Numbered from the stretch's first letter, positions 41,161 to 52,493 are shown. The stretch: DNA of 64,000 nt from Nothophaeocryptopus gaeumannii (GCA_031771865.1 JASISA010000042.1:1357501-1421500); one strand, 5' to 3'. The notes: generated by a model from the letters alone, not told the origin. Numbers and translations: made by a program.

Positions 41161-41809
41161 ATGTCAGCACATCCTCGTGTCCAACCTGCCGCCACACCCT
41201 CTTCGCCCTCGATGACGCCCACCGCGGGCCGGTCGCCGAGTAGTCGTGACGCGAGACGCACTAATACATTCTCAGCTTCTAAGCGGCGACTTTCAAGTCT
41301 TCGCCCCAAGCATTGCTTGGACGTGGTCTGATATCCAGCGAGCCACGGCTTCAGCGAACCGCTGGCTGGGAGAAATGCATCATCCGAACGCAACTGGTCC
41401 TGCAATTGTAAGTCGAGATAGACTTGAGTTTCATGTTGTTGCGATAGGAAATTTGGTGATGGGCTACGCGAGAGCTGTCAGGAGGCCGTATAGTCGTGCT
41501 CAGAGGCGGGATTGGAGGCTAATCGTTAACGCTCTGTATGATGTCCTGGATGTACAGGATGGGACGAGGATGGATGCTCTGGTCATGCCGAGACATCTGG
41601 AGCGCGAATGACTGAGTATTGGTGGCTTCTTTGAAGAAGATGCGGCTGCTGAGTCATTTCCTGGTGATCTTGACATGATGCTTCAGTATGTTGCTCATAT
41701 GCCTGCCGAGGAGTTTCGTCGCCGCGAGCAGCAGGCCATGGCTATCAAGAAGGAGCCTACGATTGCTGGAAAGGTAATTCTGTGGTTTCGTCAGTGTTGG
41801 GAAGGCTAA
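41161..41809 (+). pseudogene. Broken ORF of unknown family
   Basis: ATG 41161 opens a Ser/Thr/Pro-rich N-terminus (MSAHPRVQPAATPSSP) that meets a stop at 41329. A second frame carries protein-like sequence from about 41288 (WTWSDIQRATASANRWLGEM, LEFHVVAIGNLVMGYARAV) and is interrupted once, by TGA at 41609-41611. It continues (FFEEDAAAESFPGDLDMMLQ, MPAEEFRRREQQ) to TAA at 41807. One frameshift plus one nonsense codon would explain it; an unrecognised intron is possible for the first break. No family recognised. Confidence 0.35.
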
Positions 41810-41850
41810 GCTCTCCCCTATTCCATGCAATCAGATCCTGTCAATGTCTC

Positions 41851-43924
41851 TCAGCGATATGTAAGCCAATCCACATGTTCTGCCTCCCAAGCCGCCATCT
41901 TTTCGTCTCTTTGCAGCAGCTCAGCCTGTCTTTGCTCGAAGGTTCCGTCCTCAGTGAGGTCATTGATCTCGTTCCACTTCGACTCAGACATATCAAGTGC
42001 TTCGTGCTCCTTCACGTCGTGGATCCATGCATCGCCAAGCAGCTGCAATGAGCCACGGTCATCAGCTCTTGCAACGAAGGCAAAAGGGGCGCCCGACAAG
42101 ATACAAAGCATATCGCCAGCTTGCGCAGTGGCAGGAACCCAGGCGAAGCTGGTGATGCCGTGTCTCTCAAGTGAGCAGAGGTGGCGATCGAAATCGTGAG
42201 AGTCCGGTGGCTTATAAGTCAGGAGTGCTTTCAGGGTCGAGTAGATCGTCTCTGCTGATAGTGTAAGATGATGAGTTTGAAGATGCTCCTGAAAATCTTG
42301 CAGACTCGGCAGCTCCATGTTGATGAGGTTGGTGAACTCAAATGCTCGATCGTCCCCAGCGAGCATGATACTCTTAAGCACAGAGTTGTCTACTCCCGGG
42401 TCCGATTGAGCTTCGACAAAGCTACGACAAGTCTCATACCACTTGATGAGCTGAGGGACCGACGTCCGTCCAGTAGTCACCTTCCTTCGCTCCATCTGGC
42501 CACTTTCTCGGACAGTTTGAGGCGCTTGCGACTTGCGTTACTGTAGCGAAGCATTTGCCTCGGACCTGAAGACAATCGCTGTTATGCGGATCAGTTCTTG
42601 CTAGGAAACGAGTTGCGTTCGGCTGGAACTGGAACTTGAACCATTGGTACATTTTGTACTTTGCGCGAGAACGGGTTCCCAACCGATGCAGATTTGGAAC
42701 CCAGGACAGCGTTCGATCATTCGTTGGATTGTCTTCTTCCGTGCCGAGCAGACCCAGTAGAACGAGAAGATGCGAAGCATTGCCGTATTCGGCGTTCCAG
42801 TTGGTGCATAGACAACGGATTGTGAACCTGCGGAAGACCTCATTCGCTGACAAGCTGTAGTCTGGTCTGAGTTCCGGGATGTCCTCGATGCCAAGGATGT
42901 TTCTTACGGCGAACAACCTGTCCTGTGGTTCACTACACCCACGTACAGAGAGCTCCATCACTCTCGCAATGCTTGCATTGGGTTCAAACGCTTTCTTTGG
43001 CGCAAGGCGGTACTGCCGCAATTCTTCGTAGGGAGAGGTGGTGTCGTCTGTGAACACAACTCGCCCTGCCATCATCTCTCTGGTGAGGAGCACGTCCATG
43101 AGCTTCTCATACGGAAGCCAGTGTTTTCCAGAATGGAACTCGACATTGGAGCAAACTGCAATCTCTTGCACAGTCCAGAGTCGCGAGAACCAGAGTCTTT
43201 TCAGGAGCGCCGGAACTGCCCTCAACAAGCCATCCGATGCTGGGTTTGGTCCTTCGAAGGTGAAGACTTGGTCGCAACAAGGGCATGTAGACTTTGTTTC
43301 CAACACCTGGTCCAACCGATCTAGCTCATCGTTAGCATCTCGACTTGCTGCTTCAATGTCGATCTCCGGCATTTCGATCTCGGAGTCATAGTCATCTAAG
43401 TCAACTTCCTCGGGGTGCTTGCATGCGTGCGCAAGTGCAAAAGCAAGAGCATCTGTTGGCTCACTGCTTCCTAGCCAAACCAGAACTTTCGAAGCAGATC
43501 CAAAAATTGCGGCCATCATGCCAACCTGCGACGCCTTCTCGACATCGTTGCTCTGATCTATGCAAAGTGCATCTGCCCATAGCCTACGCTCGTGCTCTGG
43601 GTGGCGGAAGTTCTGCAACGCCGTATACAGGGATGCGGTGATTGTCACCTCCCCATACTGCTCAAGCTGAAGAATGTGAGGAGTGTCTCGACTACCCCAA
43701 GCGTATGAGATCGCCTCGTAGGCGTTGTTCTCCGTGAGTTCATCTAGTGTCACCGGCTCTAGGCGCGCTCGCAGTTCGTCGTTTCCCTCACCAGAGAGAA
43801 GACAGACCACTCGAATCTGACCGGAAGAGAGCGGACCGTAGGCGTGTTCTCCGTGCTGTTGGGCATTGAAGGTTGCTGCCAGCCTTCTTTTCTTGTTGGC
43901 CGGACTCTCAGCGTCGATAGTCAT
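41851..43924 (-). CDS. HET-domain (heterokaryon incompatibility) protein (675 aa)
   Basis: Exons 43924..42542 and 42495..41851, with a 46-bp intron (gtaacg donor, gccag acceptor). Without it the frame ends after SAHQVV and the evident continuation QLIKWYETCRSFVE lies in another frame. The HET domain occupies about residues 70-300: YEAISYAWGSRDT, RRLWADALCIDQSNDVEKASQV, ASKVLVWLGSSE and LWFSRLWTVQEIA. A CPCC stretch (STCPCCDQVF) between the third and fourth blocks is a putative metal-binding insert. HET proteins trigger cell death on fusion of incompatible hyphae; many paralogues have no tested allele, so the role here is by family only. Likely cytosolic. Divergent from the small secreted gene at 44631. 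The short intron is the least secure part of the model. Confidence 0.85.
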
Positions 43925-44630
43925 CGCGCCTCTCTGGTACGAGTATTCCAGGCATTACTCCAGGCCTTAATCCAGGCATCAATCCAGGCTCATGGTCGTC
44001 CTCTCCTGGCCGAAATGAACGGAATGTAATCGGAGACCATCGTTGTTGTCAAGACGCGAAACGCGTGAATACGGGTGTAATTTTAGCCGCGCCAAGAATG
44101 GCCTGTGCTGCCAGGCCGCCGACATTTCACCCGTTGAAGCCACGACGACACCTCGTCTTCCCTACAACATTTCCGGGATCGCTCTCACTGAGATCATTAC
44201 TGCTATGCCCAAGCTGTATCAGACGGCTATAGCGAAACCCTGGGCTCATTCCAGGAATACGAGTGCCTGGAGTTGCCTCCGCTTGGGTTCATCAACACGA
44301 CACTTGGCACTCCGAAACCTGGAAGCCGAGAAAGATTGATATGGATGACCCTTGCGTTTATAAGTTATTTTGATGCTTTCTATGTTTTACTTTATTTATT
44401 ATAGATCTTTATGGATCCACTTTTTAAGTAGCTGGCATTGTTGCCCTTGCTATACTCCTGAATTTGGCTTATACTCGGACCACATGGTAAGGTGATCCTC
44501 ATTAGTCCTGTCAAATCAGTGACCTTCTTTAAAAAGGCTCAGTCGCCCCAAGTGGTGTGGCTCCATCTTCAATCGCCATCTTGCTCACTTTGGACGTATC
44601 TCTGCAAGCACTCGAACACCACAAGACGCC
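43925..44630. other. divergent intergenic region with 12-bp minisatellite
   Basis: 706 bp between the HET gene (minus) and the secreted protein gene (plus). Next to the HET start, TCCAGGC recurs at exact 12-bp spacing. The rest is AT-rich around 44370-44410. No gene recognised. Confidence 0.5.
43947..43994. repeat. 12-bp minisatellite, four units, in the HET leader
   Basis: TCCAGGC starts at 43947, 43959, 43971 and 43983, with variable 5-base spacers. On the HET coding strand three ATGs fall in or at the edge of the array. The nearest (43955) opens a 15-codon frame that overlaps the HET start out of frame. Confidence 0.7.
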
Positions 44631-45038
44631 ATGCACCTCCATGCCCTTCTGATCAGCGGCCTCGCGGCTCTCGCTCAAGCATACACAGCACCCTCAAGCG
44701 GAGGTCCAACATGGGGTGCACTTACACTCCCTGATCTGACCCATCCACTCACCAGGGGCAAGCCCTTTACCATCACCTGGGATCCAGATTATTCAAAACA
44801 CCGCAACACGGATGGCGTTACAGTCAGCCTCGTTCTCTGCCGTGGACCTTCTGCAAGCTGCAAACCCGACAAAGACGCCATTGTTGAGAAAGTGCCTGCC
44901 GCACAGAAGCACTATGTCTGGAACGTGCCAGCCGATCTGCCGCTTGGAGAGAAGAATACCAATTCTGGCTATGGAATGTTGGTGATCGTCGATGGAACTG
45001 GCGAGTTTCAGTACAGCACACAATTCTCGGTCGTGTAA
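44631..45038 (+). CDS. Small secreted Kre9/Knh1-like (PF10342-type) protein (135 aa)
   Basis: ATG 44631, stop 45036-45038, no intron needed. The first 17 residues (MHLHALLISGLAALAQA) form a typical signal peptide with an AQA cleavage site. The rest fits one Kre9/Knh1 N-terminal domain: LTRGKPFTITWDP, GVTVSLVLCRG, YVWNVPADLPLG, YGMLVIVDGTGEFQYSTQF. Two cysteines (in LCRGPSASC) could pair. Family members are cell-wall or GPI-linked glycoproteins linked to beta-1,6-glucan, but this one lacks the usual Ser/Thr-rich tail and GPI signal, so it is probably freely secreted. It could also act as an apoplastic effector; sequence alone does not tell. Divergent from the HET gene. Confidence 0.8.
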   Translation: MHLHALLISGLAALAQAYTAPSSGGPTWGALTLPDLTHPLTRGKPFTITWDPDYSKHRNTDGVTVSLVLCRGPSASCKPDKDAIVEKVPAAQKHYVWNVPADLPLGEKNTNSGYGMLVIVDGTGEFQYSTQFSVV

Positions 45039-45220
45039 GAGCAATGCTACATTGAGACAGGGACATTAGTAACGAGATTCGGTCAGTTGCGACGAAGCGA
45101 TCAGCAGCGAAGGAACCGCGTGAGTGTAAAGATCACTCCAGTGAAGGCGTCAATCTCGGACTTTTGTCGAAACAGTACTGAAAATATCTTTTTCGAGACT
45201 ACAAGCATTATCAGAAATAT

Positions 45221-47183
45221 CTAATATCTCGTAAGAGCAAGCCCAGTGAACGCCTTGGTCTCGCTCTCGAAGACCTTCTCCTTGAATGAGGGCCGATGCG
45301 GGTTACACTTCCAGATTTGACCACCAATATCCGCCACCCAAATGCATTCCATCTCCTTGTCCAACTTCAGCCCAATCGCCTCAGCAAACCCTTGTGCCAG
45401 AATCTGACGGCCGAGCTTCTTCTCTGCCTGCGGCGAAGATCCAAGTAGGGTCTTCTTATTTAGAGTATTTCCCAGAGGGAGCTCACCACGGTCTGTCCAG
45501 TACAGCACGCCGTTCTCATCATCCAGCTCAAGGTCAATTGGTTCTGGCAGCTTCTCCATCACGACCTCGACGTCAGAGCGGTTAGCTGGATCCTGTGGAC
45601 TATCGAGACTAGCGCTGAGGATACGGCCCTTGGAGGCCTTCGAAGGTCCCTTTTGTGTCCAGAAGACCTTATTGAGCTTCTTTGAGATGGCAATACCCAC
45701 GCACCAGAATGTCTCGTCCTTGTACTCCTTTGTAAAGTCGGCGGTCTGTACGAGAGTTTCAAGCCCGGAACCGTCCATGTTCACTCGCATCACCCGGTAG
45801 CCTTCGCGATCGCAGAAGTACAGCTTCTTCGACGCTGAGTCGCATATCAGTTGCTTTGGTGTGTGAACTTTCCCAGGCGGCACGACTGTCTGGATGTCGC
45901 TACCATCCAGCTTCGCGCTCAGGACTTGGCCATCGTTCTCAGCCGGTTTGCCCATGTCAGTCCAGTACATGCGATCGCCTGAGATATCAATACCATCTGG
46001 CATGTACTGCGACAATATCAGTCACAAGGTCGAAAAGCAAGCACATGCTTCTTACCTGGTGAGTCAAGATCTCCGTTGCATTGCGATCGCTTCCATCCGG
46101 GTTGAAGCTCATGATCGACCCTCGATGCAAGGTCTCATCCAACGAAAGCTTCTCGTCGTAAGGCTCAGCAGCTCCAAAGTTCAAAAAGATCAACCTCGTC
46201 TGGCTGCCTTTCTTGGGGATTGAATACAATCCACCCTCGCCAGGAGTCTTCTTGCCCAAAGAACCAGCCTCGACATAGTTCTTGTTCAACCAGTCGAGAT
46301 GAGGGGTAGGCAGTCCACGTTCTTTGATATAATGCTGTTCGATAAGCGAGACGGTGTCCAGGCCAACATTGTCCATCATCCGACATGGGCCTTGCTTCGC
46401 GCCATACATTTCGCAGAAAACTCGATCGACTTCAGATGGCCGGGAAACGCCTTCTGATATGACCATTAGGACCTCTCGCTTGATGGCAGCCCAGATACGA
46501 TTAAATACAAATCCTGTCGACTCTTTCTCGGCTACAATTGGATGAAGACCGGCTTCCCTATGGCGGTCGAATAGGAATGGGAAGATCTCTGGAGAAGTGT
46601 GTCCGTCTGTCATGAGCTCCACGGCCAAAGACTCCGGTGGCATCATGCTGCGAATCGTGAGCAGAAGGGCCCTCATGGAGAGCTGATCCAACTTACTAGT
46701 GAGTACTCAAAACTCTCAGCTTCGTCTCATCCGCCACCTCTGTGAGCATCTCACTACTCTTGTACGAAGATGAATTCGTCGCCAAGATACAATCTTTTGG
46801 AGCAAGTTTCTCCAAATCCGCGAAAGTGGCAGTCTTGATATCGAGCCTTTCCGGAACGGCTTCGATCACTAGCCATGCTTCGGCCACCGTCGAAGGCAAG
46901 TCTTCGAACATTTTGAGAGAACCGGCTTCATGCTGCATGAGAGTCGTGTAAGTGCCCAGGTTTTCTTTTACGTATCCTTCCGCTTCTTTCCTCTGGTCGG
47001 CAGATGGGTCCCGGACGTGCACGTTGTATCCTCCTGCGAGCCAGCAGGCAGCTGATGGACGGTAGTGACCATGTTTGTCTCAGATTTGTTGTTTTGCGGA
47101 CCTATTCGACGACCTAGTACGCCTGCACCAAGCACGGCTACTGGTCGATTTCGATATGACTGTGGAGGCTGCCAGGAGCTCAT
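45221..47183 (-). CDS. 3-hydroxyacyl-CoA dehydrogenase fused to YWTD beta-propeller (604 aa)
   Basis: Four minus-strand exons: 47183..47102, 47051..46697, 46647..46056, 46006..45221 (1815 nt, phases agree). The N-terminal Rossmann domain starts VAVLGAGVLGRRI (GxGxxG) and includes VIEAVPERLDIK and ILATNSSSYKSSEM. The 3HCDH C-terminal domain follows (YMMPPESLAVELMTDGHTS, ESTGFVFNRIWAAIKREVL). From about residue 300 the protein turns into an LDL-receptor-type YWTD propeller: LIFLNFG, GSIMSFNPDGSDR, MYWTDMG, KLYFCDREGYRVMRVNMDGS and VLYWTDRGE. The first blade lies in exon 3 before the last intron, so the fusion does not rest on one splice choice. Reaction expected: NAD-dependent oxidation of a 3-hydroxyacyl-CoA or similar hydroxy acid; the propeller's role is unknown. 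No signal peptide or peroxisomal SKL (ends LTRY). Confidence 0.85.
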
Positions 47184-47700
47184 CTTGTCGACCGTTCTAT
47201 GAACAAAGTCCGTTATCGATCAGAAGGAATGAGCTCGAAGTTCTGATGATATTGCAAAGCAAGAAAAACATGCCACTTAATACAGCATCTCGGCCGGTCT
47301 TCTACACGTGTTGAGATTATCTAGAGCTCCAGCGGTGCCTGAGCGCTTAATGATGTCGTTCCGGCCGACAGCTTCCGCTTTGGTTGTCGTCAAGCTGCAT
47401 CAGGCTTGCTGAACCATCACCTTGCTGAACTCACGCAAAACCGGTCAAATCTGGATGCACTCGGGCGAAACAAACTCACAGTGAAACACTTCGGCTCAGC
47501 TGAAGAATAGCTCGGTTCTTAGTCCTGCTGCATGTTACAGTCATCCTTGTGCAGCAACACCATCAGCAAGCACAGTGCCGCGGTGCCCTTGATTCTTCAC
47601 ACCGGCGCCGAAACGAAGCTTTTTCAGAGCTGCATTATTACGCCATGCAAGTAGTCGTGCCCAGCCGCGGCTACACCCGCACCTCAACTTCGAGTCCTAC
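47184..47700. other. intergenic, end of gene island 2
   Basis: Ordinary composition and no gene. At about 47700 the sequence turns abruptly into RIPped DNA. Confidence 0.45.
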
Positions 47701-50635
47701 TAGATAGCTACTTTGTAATAAAACACGTCTATACAGCATATCTACTCTATATTTACGCGTCCTGATATTATAAGTAACCTCCTACGTATCCGTAGTAAAG
47801 AGCCTAAGTAGCAAAAAGGGTAGAAGTACGCGTTACCGGCTAAAAACTAGGTACCTCTAGACTAAATCTAGTAGCTAAAGGACCTCTAGGTAGAGGGACT
47901 CTTAAATAGAGGCGCTATACGTAGTACTAATATTAGTAGGCGCTATATTAATAGAATTTAAGTAGGTTCGTAGGCGTACGATTATAAAGAACGTCTAGTA
48001 AGGCGAGTATTTAAAGTAGAAGCTAGAATAGAGAATATACGAGTAGTAGCCTATACTAATATATACTCCTTTCTTTAGAAAGCTAGAGTAGCTACTTGGA
48101 CTTTAGCTTCGTTTAGTATCTCTTAGATTAATAAAAAGTTGTATATTAGAGAAGTTATAATAGATTAAATATACTCGACTTAAGATTTATATCTCGCTTC
48201 CCTACCTATCTCGCTTCCCTACCTATCTCGCTTCCCTACCTATCTCGCTTCCCTACCTATCTCGCTTCCCTACTAATAACGTTAGATTAGAAAGTACTAT
48301 AAAGAGGCTATAGTATATAAGACGTTTAGATACTTTATATTAGACGCTATAGTAGGTTAACCTAATTAGGTTAGGTTTAAGTATAGGTTGAATATCTTAG
48401 TAAATACCTAGAAAAGGACTACCCTATATAGGTTTCAACCTACTAAGCTACCTAAATATAGGTAATATCGGATATTATATAGGAGTATCGGGTTATTATA
48501 CTAAAATCGACCTATACGAGGCCTTTATAGAATAGTAATATAAGTATAAAAGTAGCGTACGTAAGTAAAAGAGCGTAGTTAGTAGAGCGTAGTTAGTAGA
48601 TTTGTAGATTCAATACTATATAGCCTCGAAAGTAGTATATATAGTCTTCTTCTAAGGAATAGTCTTTCGCTCTAGCTTATCGTTAGCGATATCTAGTATA
48701 TTAAAAAGAGTATTATAGTAGCCTAGGGCTAGGTAGAGGGTAGCACTTTTCGTAGTACTAATTATAGTCGTAACGTAGGTAAAAGGTTATATAAGATCGA
48801 TAATATACTCGAGTCGAGCCTACTCTTAATATATTAAGACGAAACGTTCTTAATTCTTAGAGATAAAGAAGTCGTTCTAGGAGTCGCGAAGTCTACTATA
48901 GTGTAAGAGTATGTATATCGTAGAGCTAAAGCGCGTTTTCACGTCTTATATTATACGAAGGGCGCGTTTTAGAGGTATATTACGCTAGCGTCTTAAGTAT
49001 TATAATTCGACTAGAGGGAACGCGATATCTTTCTCTTACTTTTCTATCTAGCGAGCGAACTACTAAGAACTATAGTTAGTCTATCTTGCCCTAGCGCGTA
49101 CCTATAATCTCGTTAGCTACTAACTATACTCTACTAACTACGAAATACAAGCTTACCTTCTATAGTAGTAGTAGTAGTATACTCTCTAGCCCTTTATCGA
49201 AGCCGACTAGCCTCGTAAGCTTGAACTCTATAGTAGTAAGTTCCTCGTTAAATATCTTAATCTTCTTATTCTTAGGAATAATGCCGAGGTAGTAAAAGAA
49301 CGCCTTTTCCGTAAGCTAAACAATATACGAGATATAGGGGAAGCGCTTAGGCGTATTAAATAGCTACCCGCCTTTAATATCGGAAGTATTATCTACTACC
49401 TCTAAGCTATAGCGAGAGAGGAGCTCGGCTAGAATATTATACTAATAGGAGTTAATAAAAGTAGAAATTAAGTCTATACTAGATAAGGTTAGCTTAGTAG
49501 TACTAATAAACAATACTCGGGACTTATAGGACCTAGTAGAGCGTAAGGTTATTACTAGCGTTATCTATCGTAATCGCGATTAGCTTATTTATTAGACTAT
49601 ACTCCTCGAGTTTCTTAGTAAGGTATTTAGAAAGGATCTACCTAGTATAGCGCCTATAGATTATAGGGAAGTCGAGTATCGCCTCGTAAAATTACTAATC
49701 CTCGATCTAGTAGATTCGAATTATTATAAACGAGTACTAGATAGATCCGTAGTACTATCTATCGATAGTAGTTGCAACTCGTCGGACTCTAAGTAGCCGC
49801 TTCTTTAATCGTTCGCTAGACTCTATACTAAACTTCTTAATATCTAATTTAATTATCGTCGCTATACGAAATACGGCTTTAGTATTAAGATAAAGGTAGC
49901 TTTCCTTTACTATTCGATACTCGAAGAAGTTTAGAGGTAAGCCGTATACTATTACGACCTTAGCTTAATATTACGCGAAGTTAGTAGGCGTAAGGTCCTC
50001 TTCTACCTAATTACTACGTTTACGCTTTTTCTATAATATAGAAAAGTTAGAGCGTAGTTAGTAAAACGTAGTTAGTAGACTATAGTTAGTAGAACTTATA
50101 GTACTACTCTTAGCCTTATCTACTTTAGTCTTAGTTATAGACTTTACTATAGGTTAGGCAATTTTCGTAGAGTTAGGGATTTCAAGGCGATAGTAGGTCC
50201 ATAGGGATTTACTAGAGCGATAAGAGGGATCCCTATCCCTAATTAGGGATTAGTAATCTTAAGGAATTGTATCCACGGCGCTAATAATATAGAATTACCT
50301 AGTAATAAAGTTGTAATAGTTTATAATAGTCTAAGTCGTATTTAGAGCTAGGTATAAGTCTTGTACACGTAAATAGTAGTACTATATCTCTATCTAGAGA
50401 TTATTCGCTCTTAAGCTTATTATTAAGAGTATTATAATTAATCTCCTCCTCCTCCTTCTCTTCCTCTTCCTCCTCCTAATCGTTAGGGAGTTTAATAGGG
50501 TTATCCTTGTTCCCTCTACTATCCTCGCTATTATCGCTATCTACTTCGCTATCTATTTTATCGTCCTCTCTAACCTTACTATCCGTAAACTCCTTTCGTA
50601 TCTCACGTCGTTCTACTAGGATATTACTTACGTCG
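47701..50635. mobile_element. Heavily RIPped AT/TA-rich block, parent element unidentified
   Basis: About 2.9 kb dominated by TA, GTA, CTA and TAG steps with CpA and TpG nearly absent while CpG persists, the mark of RIP in ascomycetes. No frame longer than about 60 codons and no motif of a transposase, helicase or RT could be read. It contains repeated short units: a 17-bp tandem at 48191, a GCGTAGTTAGTA unit near 48571-48600 and again near 50050-50100, and a pyrimidine-rich run near 50445-50480. The right edge is the LTR of the second Gypsy element. Confidence 0.7.
48191..48275. repeat. 17-bp tandem repeat, five units
   Basis: ATCTCGCTTCCCTACCT starts at 48191, 48208, 48225, 48242 and 48259; the last unit diverges at its end. 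The units are identical although the surroundings are heavily mutated. Confidence 0.9.
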
Positions 50636-50941
50636 TGTCACGGGCGTGGCCCGGTGACACCTGAACACCTGGATGCACGTGGTTTGGATGCTTGAAGCAT
50701 CCGGATGAACTTCGGCCGAGCCTCGGGGCTCGACTAGCATCATGTGACAGAGCCACGTGACTCTGCCAAGACCCGGAGAAGAGTTTCTTCTCGACGCGCA
50801 AAGATCCGGTCTTCGACTCTTTGCGCTACGTCCTGTCAATAGGATTGACCTATATGGTTAATACAGTGTCTATCCAACCTGTCCGTAGCTCCCTGTACCG
50901 TTTGTGATTAGCAACCTACTTCCCGACTCCGGCCCGTGACA
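50636..50941 (+). repeat. 5' LTR of the second Gypsy element
   Basis: Begins TGTCACGGGC and ends GCCCGTGACA (perfect 10-bp inverted ends). It contains the inverted repeat GCGCAAAG (50796-50803) and CTTTGCGC (50819-50826). No second LTR is visible in the window. Confidence 0.85.
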
Positions 50942-50953
50942 CTACGTAGCGCC
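50942..50953 (+). other. primer-binding site, non-tRNA, candidate self-priming
   Basis: Two bases (CT) inside the LTR, ACGTAGCGC (50944-50952) is the exact reverse complement of GCGCTACGT at 50823-50831 in the LTR. No TGG is present. Same geometry as in the chromovirus at 24937. Confidence 0.6.
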
Positions 50954-50974
50954 TACCCTTAGGTGCTATTCACG

Positions 50975-52093
50975 ATGTCCTACCCAACTCCCCCTATCCT
51001 TACGGATAGTAGGGAGGAGTTCCTGCAGAGCGTAACTGCCCACCCTGAAGCCTGGGCTCTCTTCGCTCAATCTGCCGTTACCTGGATGTCTTCGGTCGCT
51101 GAGAAGCTAAGCGACCAAGAGGCTGAGAATGCTTCCTCCCAGACCCAGATTACCCGTCTTACTGCCGTTATCGATTTCCAACGCGAAGAAGCCGACCGTA
51201 TTCGCGAGGCCGAGACGCTACCCGGATTGCCTCGACCGAGAAGACTCCTTCGTCCGAACCCTCCGAACCTATCGTCGAACCTTCTACGCTTACCCTACGG
51301 TCACTGTTCCGACTACGAGATCCGAGAGACTACCTGATCCTGACAAGTTCTCCGGAGAAAGAGATGATCTTCAGCGCTTCGATACTCAGATCCGCCAGAA
51401 GATGGAAGTAAACCGCGACCGATACCCTACTGCTGTCTCTCGTCTTGCCTACGTCCAGAACCGCCTTGCCGGCCTTGCTTATAAACAAGTCGACCCGTAC
51501 ATGCGCTCCGATACCTCTCGACCTACCGACTTTGAAGGAATCCTACGAATATTAGACGAAGCCTTTGGCGACCCGAACCGCGCGCTTAATGCTCGAAATA
51601 AGCTCTTCGCTTACCGTCAAACTAATAAGGATTTCGGAACCTTTATCGCTGAATTCTAACGCCTGGCTCTTGAGGGAGAGACTCCCAAGGACAACCTCGA
51701 AACGCTACTCGAGCTATCTGTTATAAGGAGCTCCACGATATGCTCAAATACCGCCCGCCGCCGGACCGTACCGACTTCAACTCTCTTCGAGCTCACCTAC
51801 AGATACTCGAGAACGACTCGAAGTTTTACTCGAAAGCTACTGGCCCTACCCCCCCGAAGCCTGCTACTTACCCAACGACTCCGAAGAAGGATACCTACGC
51901 TGCAGTTACTAAAGAAAAATCCGGAGGAGATCCTATGGAACTTGACTATACCCGTCGTACTCAGAAAACGGATAAGGAAACGGGCGCTTGCTTTCGCTGT
52001 CATAACCCGGCCATCTTGTCCGCGACTGCCCGCTCCCAGATACCCGTCCAGCCGATATTCAGCAGCGCGATCAAGAGCGTCGGAAACACGTAA
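50975..52093 (+). pseudogene. gag of the second Gypsy element, frameshifted
   Basis: ATG 50975 (MSYPTPPILTDSREEF). It moves to another frame near 51215 (YAYPTVTVPTTRSERLPDPD), with gag-like FRAME text DPDKFSGERDDLQRFDTQIR and FEGILRILDEAFGDPN. It ends at TAA 51657, continues from 51740 (PPDRTDFNSLRAHLQ), and reaches a damaged CCHC knuckle (GACFRCHNP) near 51990. At least two frameshifts and one RIP-type stop. Confidence 0.75.
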
Positions 52094-52493
52094 CGACGAC
52101 CGGAAGTAACTCCCGTCCGCCGTCCCCTCAACAGGGAGCCCCTGTCGAGGCCGCCGTTCGCCGTCACCGCCTACTCCTACGGCTTCTGTCTACTCTCCGC
52201 CCCGTTCTATCTCTCCCCGCCCTCGGAAAAAGGTACACGTCTAGTAACAGTCGCTACCAGACGTTAAGTACGCGCTTAGCCCGCCTACCGCTTACTACGA
52301 CTCCCCGTCCCGTGATTCCTGGCTCCCGGATCCAAGCGTTAACGTCCCGTATTCTACCTACCCGCCCGTTAAAGGCTCCTGTTCGCCCGATTCCTACACT
52401 CCCACCCCGGCAAATACGAATCTCTGAAACTAATATCCGCCTGCCCGACCGATTCGACCGTACCCGATCTCCGAAGGTTAGGTTCGAAATACC

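Noticed and set aside
48191..48275. CRISPR-like array
   Set aside because: Direct 17-bp tandem units without spacers in a fungal RIPped region; it is a minisatellite.
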